A stretch of 64,000 bases of DNA, taken from assembly GCA_964431965.1 (NCBI GenBank), contig CAYSLU010000021.1:1-64000 (forward strand), given 5' to 3'. The notes below the pieces were generated by a model. The model ran no database searches. It was not told the DNA's origin and was given only the letters and a program-made list of their open reading frames with translations. This document shows positions 43,258 through 53,400 of this stretch, one piece after another. Every line of letters starts with the position of its first letter. Position 1 is the stretch's first letter. The translations under genes and the position numbers were made by a program. The stretch is from CAYSLU01 sp964431965 (GTDB lineage Bacteria; Verrucomicrobiota; Kiritimatiellia; CAIKKV01; CAYSLU01).

Positions 43258-44084
43258 GGCTTGTCCTCGGCCGTCGCGGCCTTCCAGTTGCAGAGCGCCT
43301 TCCAGATGGCGGCGTGGGCCTGGCGAACAACAGCCTCCGCCTGCTGCTCTTGCTGACGGCGGACGGACGCGCCATGGGTGTGGGCGAGCAGCACGAGGGT
43401 GTCCTCGTCCGCCCACACGGGCTGCCGCAGCTTGAGAAACGTGGCGATGTCGCACCGCGCATTGTTCCACTTCACTTGAAGGAACTGCCTAAAGTTGCTG
43501 ACGGGGTTGCGAAAGCTGGACAGCGTCAGGCCGCGCGGGATCCAGCTGGGGTCATCGCGGGCCGATATTCGAGGGAACGCCATGGAGCGAATGTCGATGT
43601 GCGCCGGCCGGTAGTCAACGGCGCGAGCCATGGCGGTGATCCAGACGGAGGAATCTCCGCTTTCAGACGTGAGTCGCCATGCCTGCGTCCCGTCCGTGCT
43701 CGCGTCGTCCTTGAGATTCTCAACCGTATAGCCCTTGATCTTCATGCACATGGGCATGTTGTAGCCGTGTACCAGGCGAATGACGATCGTGCCCCGCCAG
43801 CCGGAGGCCGGATGGGCGGCATAGGCGAGGAGGTTGGGGGCGGTCGGATCATGGACTTCAACTGCGATGGGCTGGAAGACCCATTCGGGAGCGGATGGCG
43901 CGAACGTTCGGAAATCGGCCGACGTCAGCTCGAACGGCTCGAACGGCCTGGAGCTGCGCTGCGCCATGATCTCCCAGAATCCGACGAGGACGACGCATAC
44001 GGCCAGCAGGATGGGGATCCGCCACGACCGTGCTGTCGTGGCTCGAGGGTCCGGGTTGCCGGGGGTGCCCGATTGAGCGCTCAT
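43254..44084 (-). CDS. EpsI-like membrane-anchored protein of the exosortase operon
   Basis: The 276-residue protein has one N-terminal membrane helix (about residues 23-39) and a periplasmic-type domain. The block IVIRLVHGYNMPMCMKIKGYTVENL, with His106 and Cys113, resembles the H...C...G pattern of EpsI/DUF3485 proteins, although the spacing differs. Position after the polymerase in an exosortase operon supports this. The start shares one base with the polymerase stop (TGATG). The second half (RPAHIDIRSMAFPRISARDD onward) is not recognised. Function unproven. Confidence 0.6.
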   Translation of the reverse strand: MSAQSGTPGNPDPRATTARSWRIPILLAVCVVLVGFWEIMAQRSSRPFEPFELTSADFRTFAPSAPEWVFQPIAVEVHDPTAPNLLAYAAHPASGWRGTIVIRLVHGYNMPMCMKIKGYTVENLKDDASTDGTQAWRLTSESGDSSVWITAMARAVDYRPAHIDIRSMAFPRISARDDPSWIPRGLTLSSFRNPVSNFRQFLQVKWNNARCDIATFLKLRQPVWADEDTLVLLAHTHGASVRRQQEQQAEAVVRQAHAAIWKALCNWKAATAEDKP

Positions 44085-45388
44085 CAGTAGTACGCCAAGT
44101 TCAGCAGGACGATCGACACATAAATATAGATCACGCTGACGATCGAAGCGATGGTGTTTCCGACCATCACATCCCGACGCGTGTCGTAGAAGGCGGCGGT
44201 CTCCGCCGGGAGCATCTGCTGGGCGATGAGCGGGATCGAGTTGAGCAGGGCGATCAGGAAGAATATCGGGTAGACCCATGACCGGCTGAGGAAGTAGGCG
44301 GAGGCCATGAATCCGGAAAACGTGATGAGGCAGACGCCGGTGAATCGGCGCATGAACCGCTCCTCCGGGTCGCGGGGCGCGGCGAAGGCCAGACGCACTC
44401 GCCAGCAGCCGAGAGCCCCCAGGAGCAGCAGGCCGAACCAGAACCAGTATCCGACCAAGCCGATCTCCGTATAGCACGCTACGAACGCATTGTGTGCGGC
44501 GCGGTCGCTGGCGACCGTGTAGAACATTCCGTAACCGATGCCGAACAGGACGTTGTGCTTGAAGACCTCGTTCGCCATTCCCCAGAAGACCACGCGTTCC
44601 TGGGCCGACATATCGAGCATCGCACCGCCCTTTGTTCCCGCCAGCACCAAACCAACCACGAGCATAATTCCGACGGCGCGCGGGAACACCCGCTCGGGCA
44701 GGCGGAGCAGCACGACGATGCCGCCCGCCGTGGCGAGACCGACGAGGCCGCCGCGCGAGTGCGTCGACAGGAAGGCCGGCATCAGCAGCAGGGCGCATAG
44801 CAGGCTGCAGGCAATGAACCAGAGGACCGACATCCGGCGCGGGATCCCGAATGCCAGCGACATGGCGGCGGCCAGCACCTGCGCCATGTCGTTCGGGTCT
44901 CCGAATATCCCGAAGAACTGGGTGCGGATCTGCATCTCGCCGCTGGGCTTCGTGATGAACAAGGGCTCGCCGCCCGCGAAGCCGCTGCCGGTCTCCTGCT
45001 GTCTCAGGGCGTGTACGGCCATGATGCAGGCGCCCAAGACCAGGACGGCGGCGAACATGCGGAGCCGAGACGGGCGGTCGAGAACGCACAGCAACAGCAG
45101 CGTGAAGAAGCAGATCTTTCCCGTGTCGGGCAGCGTCTCGATGATTCCCCCGACATAGGTGTGGGGGATATGACTGAACCCGGACATGAGCCACAGGCCG
45201 AAGAGCAGGGTGATGGCGGGGGTCTTGGGGAATCGGATCTTGCCCTGCTGGATTTCCATCAGCAGCGCCAGCAGCGCCGTGTATACCACGGCATCGAGCA
45301 GGGGCCATCCCTCCAGCTGCGGGACCAGCCATTCCTGCGGTCTCCAGAAGACGAGGATGACGAAAACGATGGTGAGGAAGAACGTCAT
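44084..45388 (-). CDS. O-antigen ligase/polymerase family protein (exosortase-operon type)
   Basis: This 434-residue inner-membrane protein has about eleven hydrophobic helices. It contains GIFGDPNDMAQVLAAAMSLAFG, FLSTHSRGGLVGLATAGGIV and the late loop LFGIGYGMFY...AHNAFVACYTEIGLVGYWFWFGLLLLG, the classic Wzy_C signature with catalytic-type Arg and His. The N-terminal RPQEWLVPQL is common in polymerases of exosortase EPS clusters. It probably polymerises the repeat unit of the exopolysaccharide. It is the third of its type in the window. Confidence 0.88.
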   Translation of the reverse strand: MTFFLTIVFVILVFWRPQEWLVPQLEGWPLLDAVVYTALLALLMEIQQGKIRFPKTPAITLLFGLWLMSGFSHIPHTYVGGIIETLPDTGKICFFTLLLLCVLDRPSRLRMFAAVLVLGACIMAVHALRQQETGSGFAGGEPLFITKPSGEMQIRTQFFGIFGDPNDMAQVLAAAMSLAFGIPRRMSVLWFIACSLLCALLLMPAFLSTHSRGGLVGLATAGGIVVLLRLPERVFPRAVGIMLVVGLVLAGTKGGAMLDMSAQERVVFWGMANEVFKHNVLFGIGYGMFYTVASDRAAHNAFVACYTEIGLVGYWFWFGLLLLGALGCWRVRLAFAAPRDPEERFMRRFTGVCLITFSGFMASAYFLSRSWVYPIFFLIALLNSIPLIAQQMLPAETAAFYDTRRDVMVGNTIASIVSVIYIYVSIVLLNLAYY

Positions 45389-45409
45389 GGCGCTAACACG
45401 GCTTCCGCG

Positions 45410-46834
45410 TCACCGAACGTAGCGCTCCATGCCGAACAGCACGATGCGCGTGGTACGGAGAATGATCTGCAGATCCAGCGGGATCGACAGATTCTTGATG
45501 TAGTACATGTCGAATTCAAGCTTGCGGCGGGCATCTTCGAAGCTGCTTCCGTATGGGTACCGAATCTGGGCCCATCCCGTCAACCCGGGCAGCACGTTTT
45601 CGCGCTCGCGATAGTAGGGGATGCGCTTCTCCAACTCGGCCACGAGCTCCGGGCGCTCCGGCCGGGGCCCCACGATGCTCATGTCGCCCCGGATCACGTT
45701 GATCAGCTGAGGCAGTTCATCCAGCCGGAACCGCCTCAGCACGTGGCCGATTCGAGTGATGCGAGCGTCGTCGGCGGGCGACCACATCACGCCGGATTGC
45801 GCCTCGGCCTGGTCGACCATCGTCCGGAACTTGTACATGCGGAACGGCGCGCCGAACCGACCGACCCGGATCTGGCTGTAGAGGATCGGACTGCGGGGTG
45901 CGCTGAGCTTGAGGGCGGCCGCAATGACGAGCGCGAGCGGGACGGCCAGAGCGCCGCCGACGAACGACGTGACGAGATCGACGAAGCGCTTGATGCGGGA
46001 GGTCACCGGCGTCGCTGTCGCCATGCAGGCCTCCGTCAGCCATGACTCGTCGATCAAGTCGAGCGGGATGCGTCCGTTGTATATCTCGGTGGCGTTCAGG
46101 GCGTTGAGAACGAGGACGCCTTCGAAGCGCAACCGACGCAGCTGGGGGTAGATCAGGGCCGCGCGTTCCTGAGGCTCGATTCCGATGATGATGACCTGCA
46201 CTCCGAGGCTGCGGAGGACGTCGGTCAGCGTGTCCGGCTGGACGTGTATTGCTGCGACACGGTCGATCGTTTCGCTGGGGGCGGTGGCGGCGGTGCGCCG
46301 GTCTGTCAGGCTGATGAAGGCGGACACGCGATGGATAGGCCGGATGAACTCGTTCTCGACCATCTGTCGGATGCTGGTTGCCAGCTCGCCGGTGCCGATG
46401 ACTGCAACGCGGTAGGCGAACATCGGGCTGCGCAGGATGAAGCGGTAGAGCGCGACGGTCATCAGCAGCCAGAGAAGGGAATAGATGCCCATCGCCAGCA
46501 GCAGGGTGCCGCGGCCGAGCAGCGTTTGAAACCAGGCATACGACGTCATGCTGACGATCAGGATGGCCACCAGGAGCGAGAAGGCCCAGTTCACGACCAG
46601 GTTGAACCGCGACACGCGGAGCTGGATGCCGTATGTGCCGGCGATGTAGTTGACCAAAACGATGCTGCCGCAGAAGAAGAGCCAGCCGTCGAGTCGGTCG
46701 ATCAGGTAGCCAGGAAGGGAGTCGAGGCCGAATCGGATGGTGATTCCGGAGATGACGCCGACGGCTAGGCAGAAGGCGTTGAGAAGCGCCATCCAGAGGG
46801 TCTGCCCGCCGAGGTGATCGCGCGAGACATTCAC
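45410..46834 (-). CDS. Undecaprenyl-phosphate phosphoglycosyl transferase (WcaJ/EpsB-like)
   Basis: The 474-residue protein has four to five N-terminal helices, a Rossmann-like middle domain (FAYRVAVIGTGELATSIRQ) and, after a further helix, the sugar transferase domain. That domain contains LYSQIRVGRFGAPFRMYKFRTM, FRLDELPQLINVIRGDMSIVGPRPERPE and GLTGWAQIRYPYG. It primes the exopolysaccharide on the lipid carrier. GTG 46834 was chosen: it is two bases after the upstream stop and has GGAG at good spacing. A longer reading from GTG 46900 would overlap the kinase gene by over 60 bp. Confidence 0.93.
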   Translation of the reverse strand: MNVSRDHLGGQTLWMALLNAFCLAVGVISGITIRFGLDSLPGYLIDRLDGWLFFCGSIVLVNYIAGTYGIQLRVSRFNLVVNWAFSLLVAILIVSMTSYAWFQTLLGRGTLLLAMGIYSLLWLLMTVALYRFILRSPMFAYRVAVIGTGELATSIRQMVENEFIRPIHRVSAFISLTDRRTAATAPSETIDRVAAIHVQPDTLTDVLRSLGVQVIIIGIEPQERAALIYPQLRRLRFEGVLVLNALNATEIYNGRIPLDLIDESWLTEACMATATPVTSRIKRFVDLVTSFVGGALAVPLALVIAAALKLSAPRSPILYSQIRVGRFGAPFRMYKFRTMVDQAEAQSGVMWSPADDARITRIGHVLRRFRLDELPQLINVIRGDMSIVGPRPERPELVAELEKRIPYYRERENVLPGLTGWAQIRYPYGSSFEDARRKLEFDMYYIKNLSIPLDLQIILRTTRIVLFGMERYVR

Positions 46835-46836
46835 GG

Positions 46837-49131
46837 TTACTCCGTCGGGAGAAACGTTTTCCGGATCCAGCGCATGGCTGAACGTCGGCGTGAATCCCAC
46901 TTGCGGTCTCGCGGCGTCCGGCGTCCGGTGACGCCCGCCTCGTCATGAAGATAGTAGTCGTACCCGTATGCGTACGCGTAGCTGTAGTATGCGTAGTTCG
47001 GATACTGGTAGGCATAGTACAGGCTGCTGATGCGGTGCATTTCGATGCTGTTGACGATCAGCCCGATGACGTGCGCGTCCTCGAGCATGTCGATCGAGTA
47101 GCGGATCGTGGACTTCGGGGTCCGGTTGGCATGGGCCACGTAGATTACGGAGCACAGCTGCGGGGAAGCCAGAATCACCGTGTCCGTTATGCGCAGAACC
47201 GGCGCGCTGTCCATGTAGATCACGTCGAACTCCTCGCGGGCTTCTGCGAGGAAGGCCCGCAGATCGGCCGAATGCAGGAGCTCCGCCGTGTTCTTATGGG
47301 GCGTACCGGCAGGCGCGAACCAGAGGTTGTCGAAGGCCGTCTTCGCTATGACGTCGCGGAGCGGGCGTTTCTCCTTGAGCATGTCGGTGATCCCGGGGCT
47401 GCGCTCGCGGTCGAGCGACTTGTGCAGCACGCCGCGGCGAAGATCCGCGTCCATCAGCAGCACCTTCCGCCCGGTTCGAGCGGTCATGATGGCCAGGTTG
47501 AGCACGGTGAGCGTCTTGCCTTCCTTGGAGTCGGCGCTGGTGAGCAGGGCCACCTTCTGCCCGGCCTTCTCGAGGGCCGAGATCACGTTTGTGCGGAGCG
47601 CGCGATACGCCTCGGCGGCGCCGGTCGAATGCTCCTCGCTGACGATCGGCCGAATGCGGCTGTGCAGCCCGCTGTGCACCCAGTACGGGACGCCGCCGAG
47701 GAATGGGACGCCGATGAGCGATTCGACGTCGGTGATGGACTGGACCTTGTTGTCGAGCACGTGCGTCAGCAGGGCGAGCCCGAAGCCCGACCCGAGTCCG
47801 GCCATGAGGGTGACCAGCAGGATCTTGAGGGGATCGGGCCAGATCGGCCGGCCGCTGGACCCGATGTCCTCCGCGACCAGGAAGTGCTCGCTCTTGAGCT
47901 CCTCATCGACCTTGAGCTCCTGCAGGCGCGAGTACAGATTTTGGTACATGCTCTCGATGCGGGACACGGCCAGCGAGAGATGGCGCAGGTCCGACTGCTT
48001 CCGGCTCGCCATCAGGTAGGAATCCTGCCAGCGCCGCTCGGCTTGGGCCAGCGCCTCGGATTGGATCGTCAGGGCCTTGCGCCGGGACTTCAGCCGCTCA
48101 AACTCCACGGTGGCGGAGAAATCGAGTTGGCCCTTCATCTCGGCGATCTTGCTCTTGACGGCCTGGATCTCCGGGTGCTCCGGACGGAGCGTCTGCGTCA
48201 GCTCCTGCTCGCGCTGCTGCAGCCGCATCAGCTGGACGCGCAGATCCTGGTAGCGTCCCAGCTCCTCCAAGCGCGAATCCAAGTCGTCTGTTCGTGCCGG
48301 CTGGTCCCGGACTCCGGCCTCCGCGAGGGCCTTGTCGCGGGCGGCTCCGGTCAGCGGCTCGTTCGGCGGGGCCACCGCGCCGGTCTCTCGCGTGAGGGTA
48401 TTGACGTCGCGGATCACAAACAGGTCCTCGCCCTTCAGGCGGGGAAACTGGGCGTCGAGCATGTAGATCTCGGAGTTGAGCTGCTGCTGGCGAGACATCA
48501 GGGCACCCAGATATCCGCGCTCCAGCGACGCCTTGTTCTCGACGTAGGCCATCTGGTGGAGGCGCTCGTATTCCACGACATCCTCTTCGGCCGAGCGGAT
48601 GCGATCGCTCAGGCGATCCAGCTCTTCCGAGAGCACGGAAGTGGCCGAGGAATAGGACTCGCGCTTGACGTTGTTGATCTCCTTCTGAAACTCGTCAAGG
48701 AGGGTCTGGAGGAACGCCTGCCCGTAGTGAGGGTTCGTACTCCGCGCGGTGATGGTGATCATATTCAGCGCGCGATCGATGTAGATGTTGACTCCCAGCC
48801 AAAGGGCCGCCTCGCTGCCGACCTCCCGGGCCCAGCGCTCCCGGAGCAGTTGCACCACGCGGACGCGCATCCGCGTGCTGGTGAGAAAGTGGTTATACAT
48901 GTTCATGTTTCGCCACATTTCGCCCTGGTTGGATACCGAGAGGGTCGGGTCGCGATACATCATGACCTTGCAGCTCGCGAGATACTCCTTGGGAACGACC
49001 TCGAGGTAGAGCACCCCGCCGAGCAGGCAGTACAGGAAGCACACCATGATGAGCTTCCAGCGGAAGAACAGGATGGCGAAGTAGACCCGTGGGTCGAGCT
49101 TCTGCTGTTCCTGCCGTGGAGTAACGGGCAT
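46837..49131 (-). CDS. Polysaccharide co-polymerase/tyrosine autokinase (Wzc-like)
   Basis: A 764-residue inner-membrane protein. It has a Wzz domain with N-terminal helix (24-46), long coiled-coil periplasmic region (about 150-420) and second helix (LKILLVTLMAGLGSGFGLALL), then a BY-kinase domain with Walker A SADSKEGKT, Walker A' LMDADLRR and Walker B VIYMDSAP. Residues 705-727 carry 13 tyrosines in 23 positions, the autophosphorylation cluster. It controls chain length and export with the Wza-like protein encoded just upstream, and phosphorylation state would gate it. Start ATG 49131. Confidence 0.95.
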   Translation of the reverse strand: MPVTPRQEQQKLDPRVYFAILFFRWKLIMVCFLYCLLGGVLYLEVVPKEYLASCKVMMYRDPTLSVSNQGEMWRNMNMYNHFLTSTRMRVRVVQLLRERWAREVGSEAALWLGVNIYIDRALNMITITARSTNPHYGQAFLQTLLDEFQKEINNVKRESYSSATSVLSEELDRLSDRIRSAEEDVVEYERLHQMAYVENKASLERGYLGALMSRQQQLNSEIYMLDAQFPRLKGEDLFVIRDVNTLTRETGAVAPPNEPLTGAARDKALAEAGVRDQPARTDDLDSRLEELGRYQDLRVQLMRLQQREQELTQTLRPEHPEIQAVKSKIAEMKGQLDFSATVEFERLKSRRKALTIQSEALAQAERRWQDSYLMASRKQSDLRHLSLAVSRIESMYQNLYSRLQELKVDEELKSEHFLVAEDIGSSGRPIWPDPLKILLVTLMAGLGSGFGLALLTHVLDNKVQSITDVESLIGVPFLGGVPYWVHSGLHSRIRPIVSEEHSTGAAEAYRALRTNVISALEKAGQKVALLTSADSKEGKTLTVLNLAIMTARTGRKVLLMDADLRRGVLHKSLDRERSPGITDMLKEKRPLRDVIAKTAFDNLWFAPAGTPHKNTAELLHSADLRAFLAEAREEFDVIYMDSAPVLRITDTVILASPQLCSVIYVAHANRTPKSTIRYSIDMLEDAHVIGLIVNSIEMHRISSLYYAYQYPNYAYYSYAYAYGYDYYLHDEAGVTGRRTPRDRKWDSRRRSAMRWIRKTFLPTE

Positions 49132-49143
49132 GAGGTATGTGTC

Positions 49144-50328
49144 TTAGAAGAGGCTGAGGTGCCGGGCGGGCACGATGATCTTATCGCCGTTCTCGAGCGC
49201 GACGTCGTCTTCGGTCCGGCCTTCCTTCATGAGCACGTCTGCATTCCCCAGAATCTCGGTTTCGACGCCGTTCTTGTCCCGCCGGACGATTCGGATCGAA
49301 TCCCCCTTGGCGAACGGAGGCAACCCCCCGATCTTGAAGAGCAGGTACATGAGGGTGCAGGGCTCCTCCGCGGCGAACCGAACCACTCCGGGATTCTTGA
49401 CTTCGCCCAGCAGCAGGATGTGCTTCTCGCCCATCGGCCCCTGCACGCGGTTCTCGTACGAGAACACGTGGATGATGTCGTTGTTCTGCAGGAACACCTG
49501 GGGAATGTTGGGTCGCCCCTTGTCGTCGACCAGCGCCACGCTCTCGCCCGGCGCGGCCACTTGAAACGGTGAAAGCATGCCGCCGCGCACAATCTTGACG
49601 CGCGCGTTGTTGGCCTGGGGGCGGAGTCCGCCGGCCCGCAGCAGCGCCTCGTGGAGCGTGATCGACGACCCGGGGCCGATCTTGAGCGTACCCGGGCGGA
49701 GCACTTCCCCGCTGATCCCGACCTTGTCGTATGATGCCTTCGCCATGCGGACGGTCACGGTGGCCTTTCTCAGATAGCGGCTTTCGAGCACGCTCCGAAT
49801 TTTGGCGGCCACCTGCTCGACGGTCATGTCATGGAGCGTCACGAGGCCCACGTACCCGAAATCGATCGCCGAGAAATCGTTGACGGCGTAGCGCCCGGTG
49901 AGGCTGGGATCCTCTTCGACGGTGATCTGCAGCACGCTGTCGGGCTGAACCGTCACAGGCCCCGACTCGCTCGGCTGTGCTTCGTCGGCCGGCGCCTGCA
50001 GGGGCGGTTCCTCTCCGGCGGGCGGGGGTGGCGAGGCTGGAAGGCGAGGCGCTGTGCCCGGCGTGGCCGCGAGGGGTGGGGCGACACGGGCGGCAGCGGT
50101 TGCCGGGGTGACGGAAGGAGCCAAAGCCGGGGGCGTCGATGCGGACGATGTGGGTGTGGCGGCTGGAGCGCCCGAGTTGTTGGCGGCCGCCTCCTCCTGC
50201 AGGATCTGTGCGATCAACTCGTCCGTCCGGCGCGAGGACGCACATCCGCCGCCCAACCAGCCGGCCAGCGCGGGGGCCATGAGAAGCGCAATCGCCACGC
50301 GCAGGCAACGGTTGGACTGCGTTTTCAT
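49144..50328 (-). CDS. Polysaccharide export outer-membrane lipoprotein (Wza-like)
   Basis: The 394-residue protein has a signal peptide ending GWLGGGC, a relaxed lipobox, then about 90 residues of Ala/Pro-rich linker. The polysaccharide export domain begins at VTVQPDSVLQITVEEDPSLTGRYAVNDFSAIDFGYVGLV. SLBB-type repeats follow (VGISGEVLRPGTLKI and ILLLGEVKNPGVVRF). The long linker is unusual for Wza and may cross a thick periplasm. ATG 50328 was chosen because the signal peptide begins there. It forms the outer-membrane channel for the polymer and is paired with the Wzc-like gene 12 bp downstream. Confidence 0.93.
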   Translation of the reverse strand: MKTQSNRCLRVAIALLMAPALAGWLGGGCASSRRTDELIAQILQEEAAANNSGAPAATPTSSASTPPALAPSVTPATAAARVAPPLAATPGTAPRLPASPPPPAGEEPPLQAPADEAQPSESGPVTVQPDSVLQITVEEDPSLTGRYAVNDFSAIDFGYVGLVTLHDMTVEQVAAKIRSVLESRYLRKATVTVRMAKASYDKVGISGEVLRPGTLKIGPGSSITLHEALLRAGGLRPQANNARVKIVRGGMLSPFQVAAPGESVALVDDKGRPNIPQVFLQNNDIIHVFSYENRVQGPMGEKHILLLGEVKNPGVVRFAAEEPCTLMYLLFKIGGLPPFAKGDSIRIVRRDKNGVETEILGNADVLMKEGRTEDDVALENGDKIIVPARHLSLF

Positions 50329-50487
50329 GGAATACTTCCAGCCGCCCCGCAACCTGCGGGGATCCGCCATTTCCTCACCAGCTGCCAAATCGAGCCAACT
50401 GTAGCAAACAAATTCTACGTATTCACATCCTTGGCGTCAATTGTCGGATCGGGGCGGGCGGAATCCGGCCGTCGGGGGGGGGCGCGG

Positions 50488-53400
50488 TCACCACAGCCGC
50501 CGCAACGTGCCGGACTGCTCGTCCACCCGTCGGATGAGATCGCGCGCCCTCAGGTCCGCCAGCGCGGAGCGGGTTGCGTCCCGCTGGATCCGTTCGAGCG
50601 TCCGGCGAGCCTCTTCATACCGCCCGAGGGAGAACTGGATCTCGGCGGCGTTGATGTTCATTTCGGCCCAGGCGTAGTCGCCCTGCCGTGCCAACTTCAG
50701 CGCCCGCGTCATGTACTGCTCGGCCTTGGATGGCGCGCCGGATCGGAGGAAGACGACGGCGGCCGTGTCCAAGGCCGCAAAGCTGTTGCTCCCGATGGTG
50801 ACCAGGCGATCCACCAGCTGGATGGCGCGCGGCGTCGTCCGGGGCTCCTGAGCCAGGCAGTAGACGAGGTTGTTCAGCACGCTCAGCTCGTTGGGATACT
50901 TCGCGTAGGCCGTCTCGAGAATGCGTAGTGCCTTGTCGGACTTTCCCTCGAGCCGGGCGGCTTCGGCCGCCAGCAGCAGCGTCCTCAAGTGGACGTCGGC
51001 TCCGCCCTTCTGGACGGCTGCATCCAAGACGGCCACGGCCCGCTCCCTCTGTCCCTTCGAGAAATAGACATCCCCCAGCTGCTCGGCCCACTGGTTTTCG
51101 TTGGGGTATCGCTGGCTCAGGCTTTCCAGGGCGGACACCAAGTCCTGGTCGAGCGATCGCTCCGCGGTCTTGATCCCGACGATCACGCGATAGAACGGCC
51201 ATGGTTCGTCCGCCTCGCCCGCTCCAGCCTGCGCGCACGAGAGGGCCCACTTGTTGTCCCGGACAGCCAGGGCACAGCGCAGCCCCAGCATGTAGGCGGG
51301 CAGCATTCCCCGTCCGTTGGCGATGGAGTTGCTGGCGGCCAGGCAGGCCGCGTTGGTCATCCCGTTCCTGAGCAGGAAGTCCCCGGCTCGCACCATCGTG
51401 CCGGGAGAGAACCGCGTCCCCGCGATGGCTCCCCCGATCTCCCGGTCGGCCCATGTCCCGGCGCCGTCCGCGCGGGTCTTGGCCACGAGGTGAGCGAGCC
51501 AGACCTCGGAATCCTGGGGGCACAGCGTGCGCGCGGACTCCACGACGTCCTTCCGTCCCCCGGTGAGCGCGATCAGGATCCGGTGCAGCATGCTGGAATG
51601 GGGGCAGAGCTCGGCGGCCCGCGCGGCGGCGCCCCGTGCCTCGTTCACCCGTCCGGCGCCGGCCAACAGCATGGTCAGCTCGTTCAGCGCCACGGCTTGT
51701 TCATAGGAATTCCGTCCGATCGACGTCCATCGCGCCAGCTCGGATGACGCGCCCTCGGCTTTCCCGGCCAGCCACTGGCGCCGGATCGCGTACAGATTGG
51801 TCAGGAACGGGCTGGGAACGCCCGCCTCCGGCCCCGGAAGCCGGTTGCGCTCGTACTGGGCTTGGACGGCGGTGCGGTTGGTGGGGCCCTGCCAGGCTAC
51901 GGTCCACTCCGCCGGCGGCAGGAACAGCGTCTGCGGTCGCCCGTCGGTCGAGGGGAGCTTCACGCCGCCGGCCGCTTTGGCCATCTGGGCGGCGGCCCGA
52001 TAGCGCTGGGTCTCGAACAGCAGGCGTGCCATGACGGGAGCCCGCTCAACGTCCGGCAGGCGGCTGGTGAGGAAGAGGGCTTCCTCCTTGAATCCGTAGA
52101 AGTCCCATATGGCGCTGATGGCCGACCGGACCTGATCGGAGTCTGGCAAATCCCGCTGGAACCGCTCTGCGATCGTCATGGCGTAGACGCCCATCTGCAG
52201 ATGGAGCAGGCAGTTGACCATCCGAAGCCCGGCGGCCATGTCGAGTTCGTCGTCCTCTCTCTGGACCTCGTGCAGCGCCTCGTAGGCGGAGGGCCACGCC
52301 TGGGTCTTTTCGTACAGCCCGACCTGCTCCTGCAGGATCTCGCGCCGCTTGCCCGGGTACCGAGCGGCCAGCTTGGACACGCGCTCGAGCGCGTCGTCGA
52401 TCCGCCCCGCCATCTCCAGCACCATGGGGTACGCCATGTCCATGCGGGGCGTGAGCGTCCCCGTTTCCTCCGCCTTTCGGAGCTTGGCCAGCGACTCGTC
52501 CACGTACCGGCGCCGGATGTCCGTCGATCCGTCCTGGGCGATCTCATGGCCGTGCGGCATGCGGCTCCAGATTCCGCGCCAGGGCGAGAGATTCCGCGTG
52601 AGCCGGCAGAACGACGAGAGGTTGATCGTATCCGTGTCGGTGTCCGCCTTCAGGTTCAATGCCTGGCGCCGCATCAGGAACCAGCTGTCGGCGAAGCGCG
52701 CCGGAACGAGCGGCAGAGCGAGATCCTCCGGGGCCTTCGACTGGATCCGGCAGTAGGCCAGCCATGCGAGGTCGGGGCGGTTCAGGGCGAAGGCCGAGTC
52801 GATGATCCGGGTCAAGTCCTCGACGTCGGTCTGCCGAAGGCTGGCCTTGAAGGTCTCGGCGAACAGCGCCTCCCACTCCGGGCCCTGCCGGAGCATCGCC
52901 ATCGTGAGCATCGCGTTGAGGAAGAGCGGTTCGCGGGGCCAGGACTTGATGCCCCGGCGCAGTGCTTCGGCGGCGCCGCTGCGGTCGTTCATGCGCAGGC
53001 CGGCGGCGAACGAGATGGCGGCATGAAGCGGCTGGCGGTATGGGGTTACCCCGTCCGACTTCCATATCGCCCGCCACTTGTGCCGCGCGGCCATGTAGGG
53101 AAAGAGCGCGCGCACGCGTTCCTGCAGGAGGTAGGACTGGGCGGCCTTCGTGACGTTGGCTTCCACCACGTCCGCCTGGTCGGATGCAGCGCCGAGCTCG
53201 GCCAGGATCATGGCCACCGTGGGCCAGTTTCGAGTGTCCTCCGGGAGGTCCGAGATGACCTGCAGCGCCCGGGCCGTCTCGCCCAAGCCGCCGAGGGCCT
53301 GGGCCTCGACCACGCGGTCGTCCATCGTGCGCTTGTCCGGCGGGATGCGGCGGATCTCGACCAGGGCCTCCGTGAACTTGCGCCGCTGGACGAGCACATT

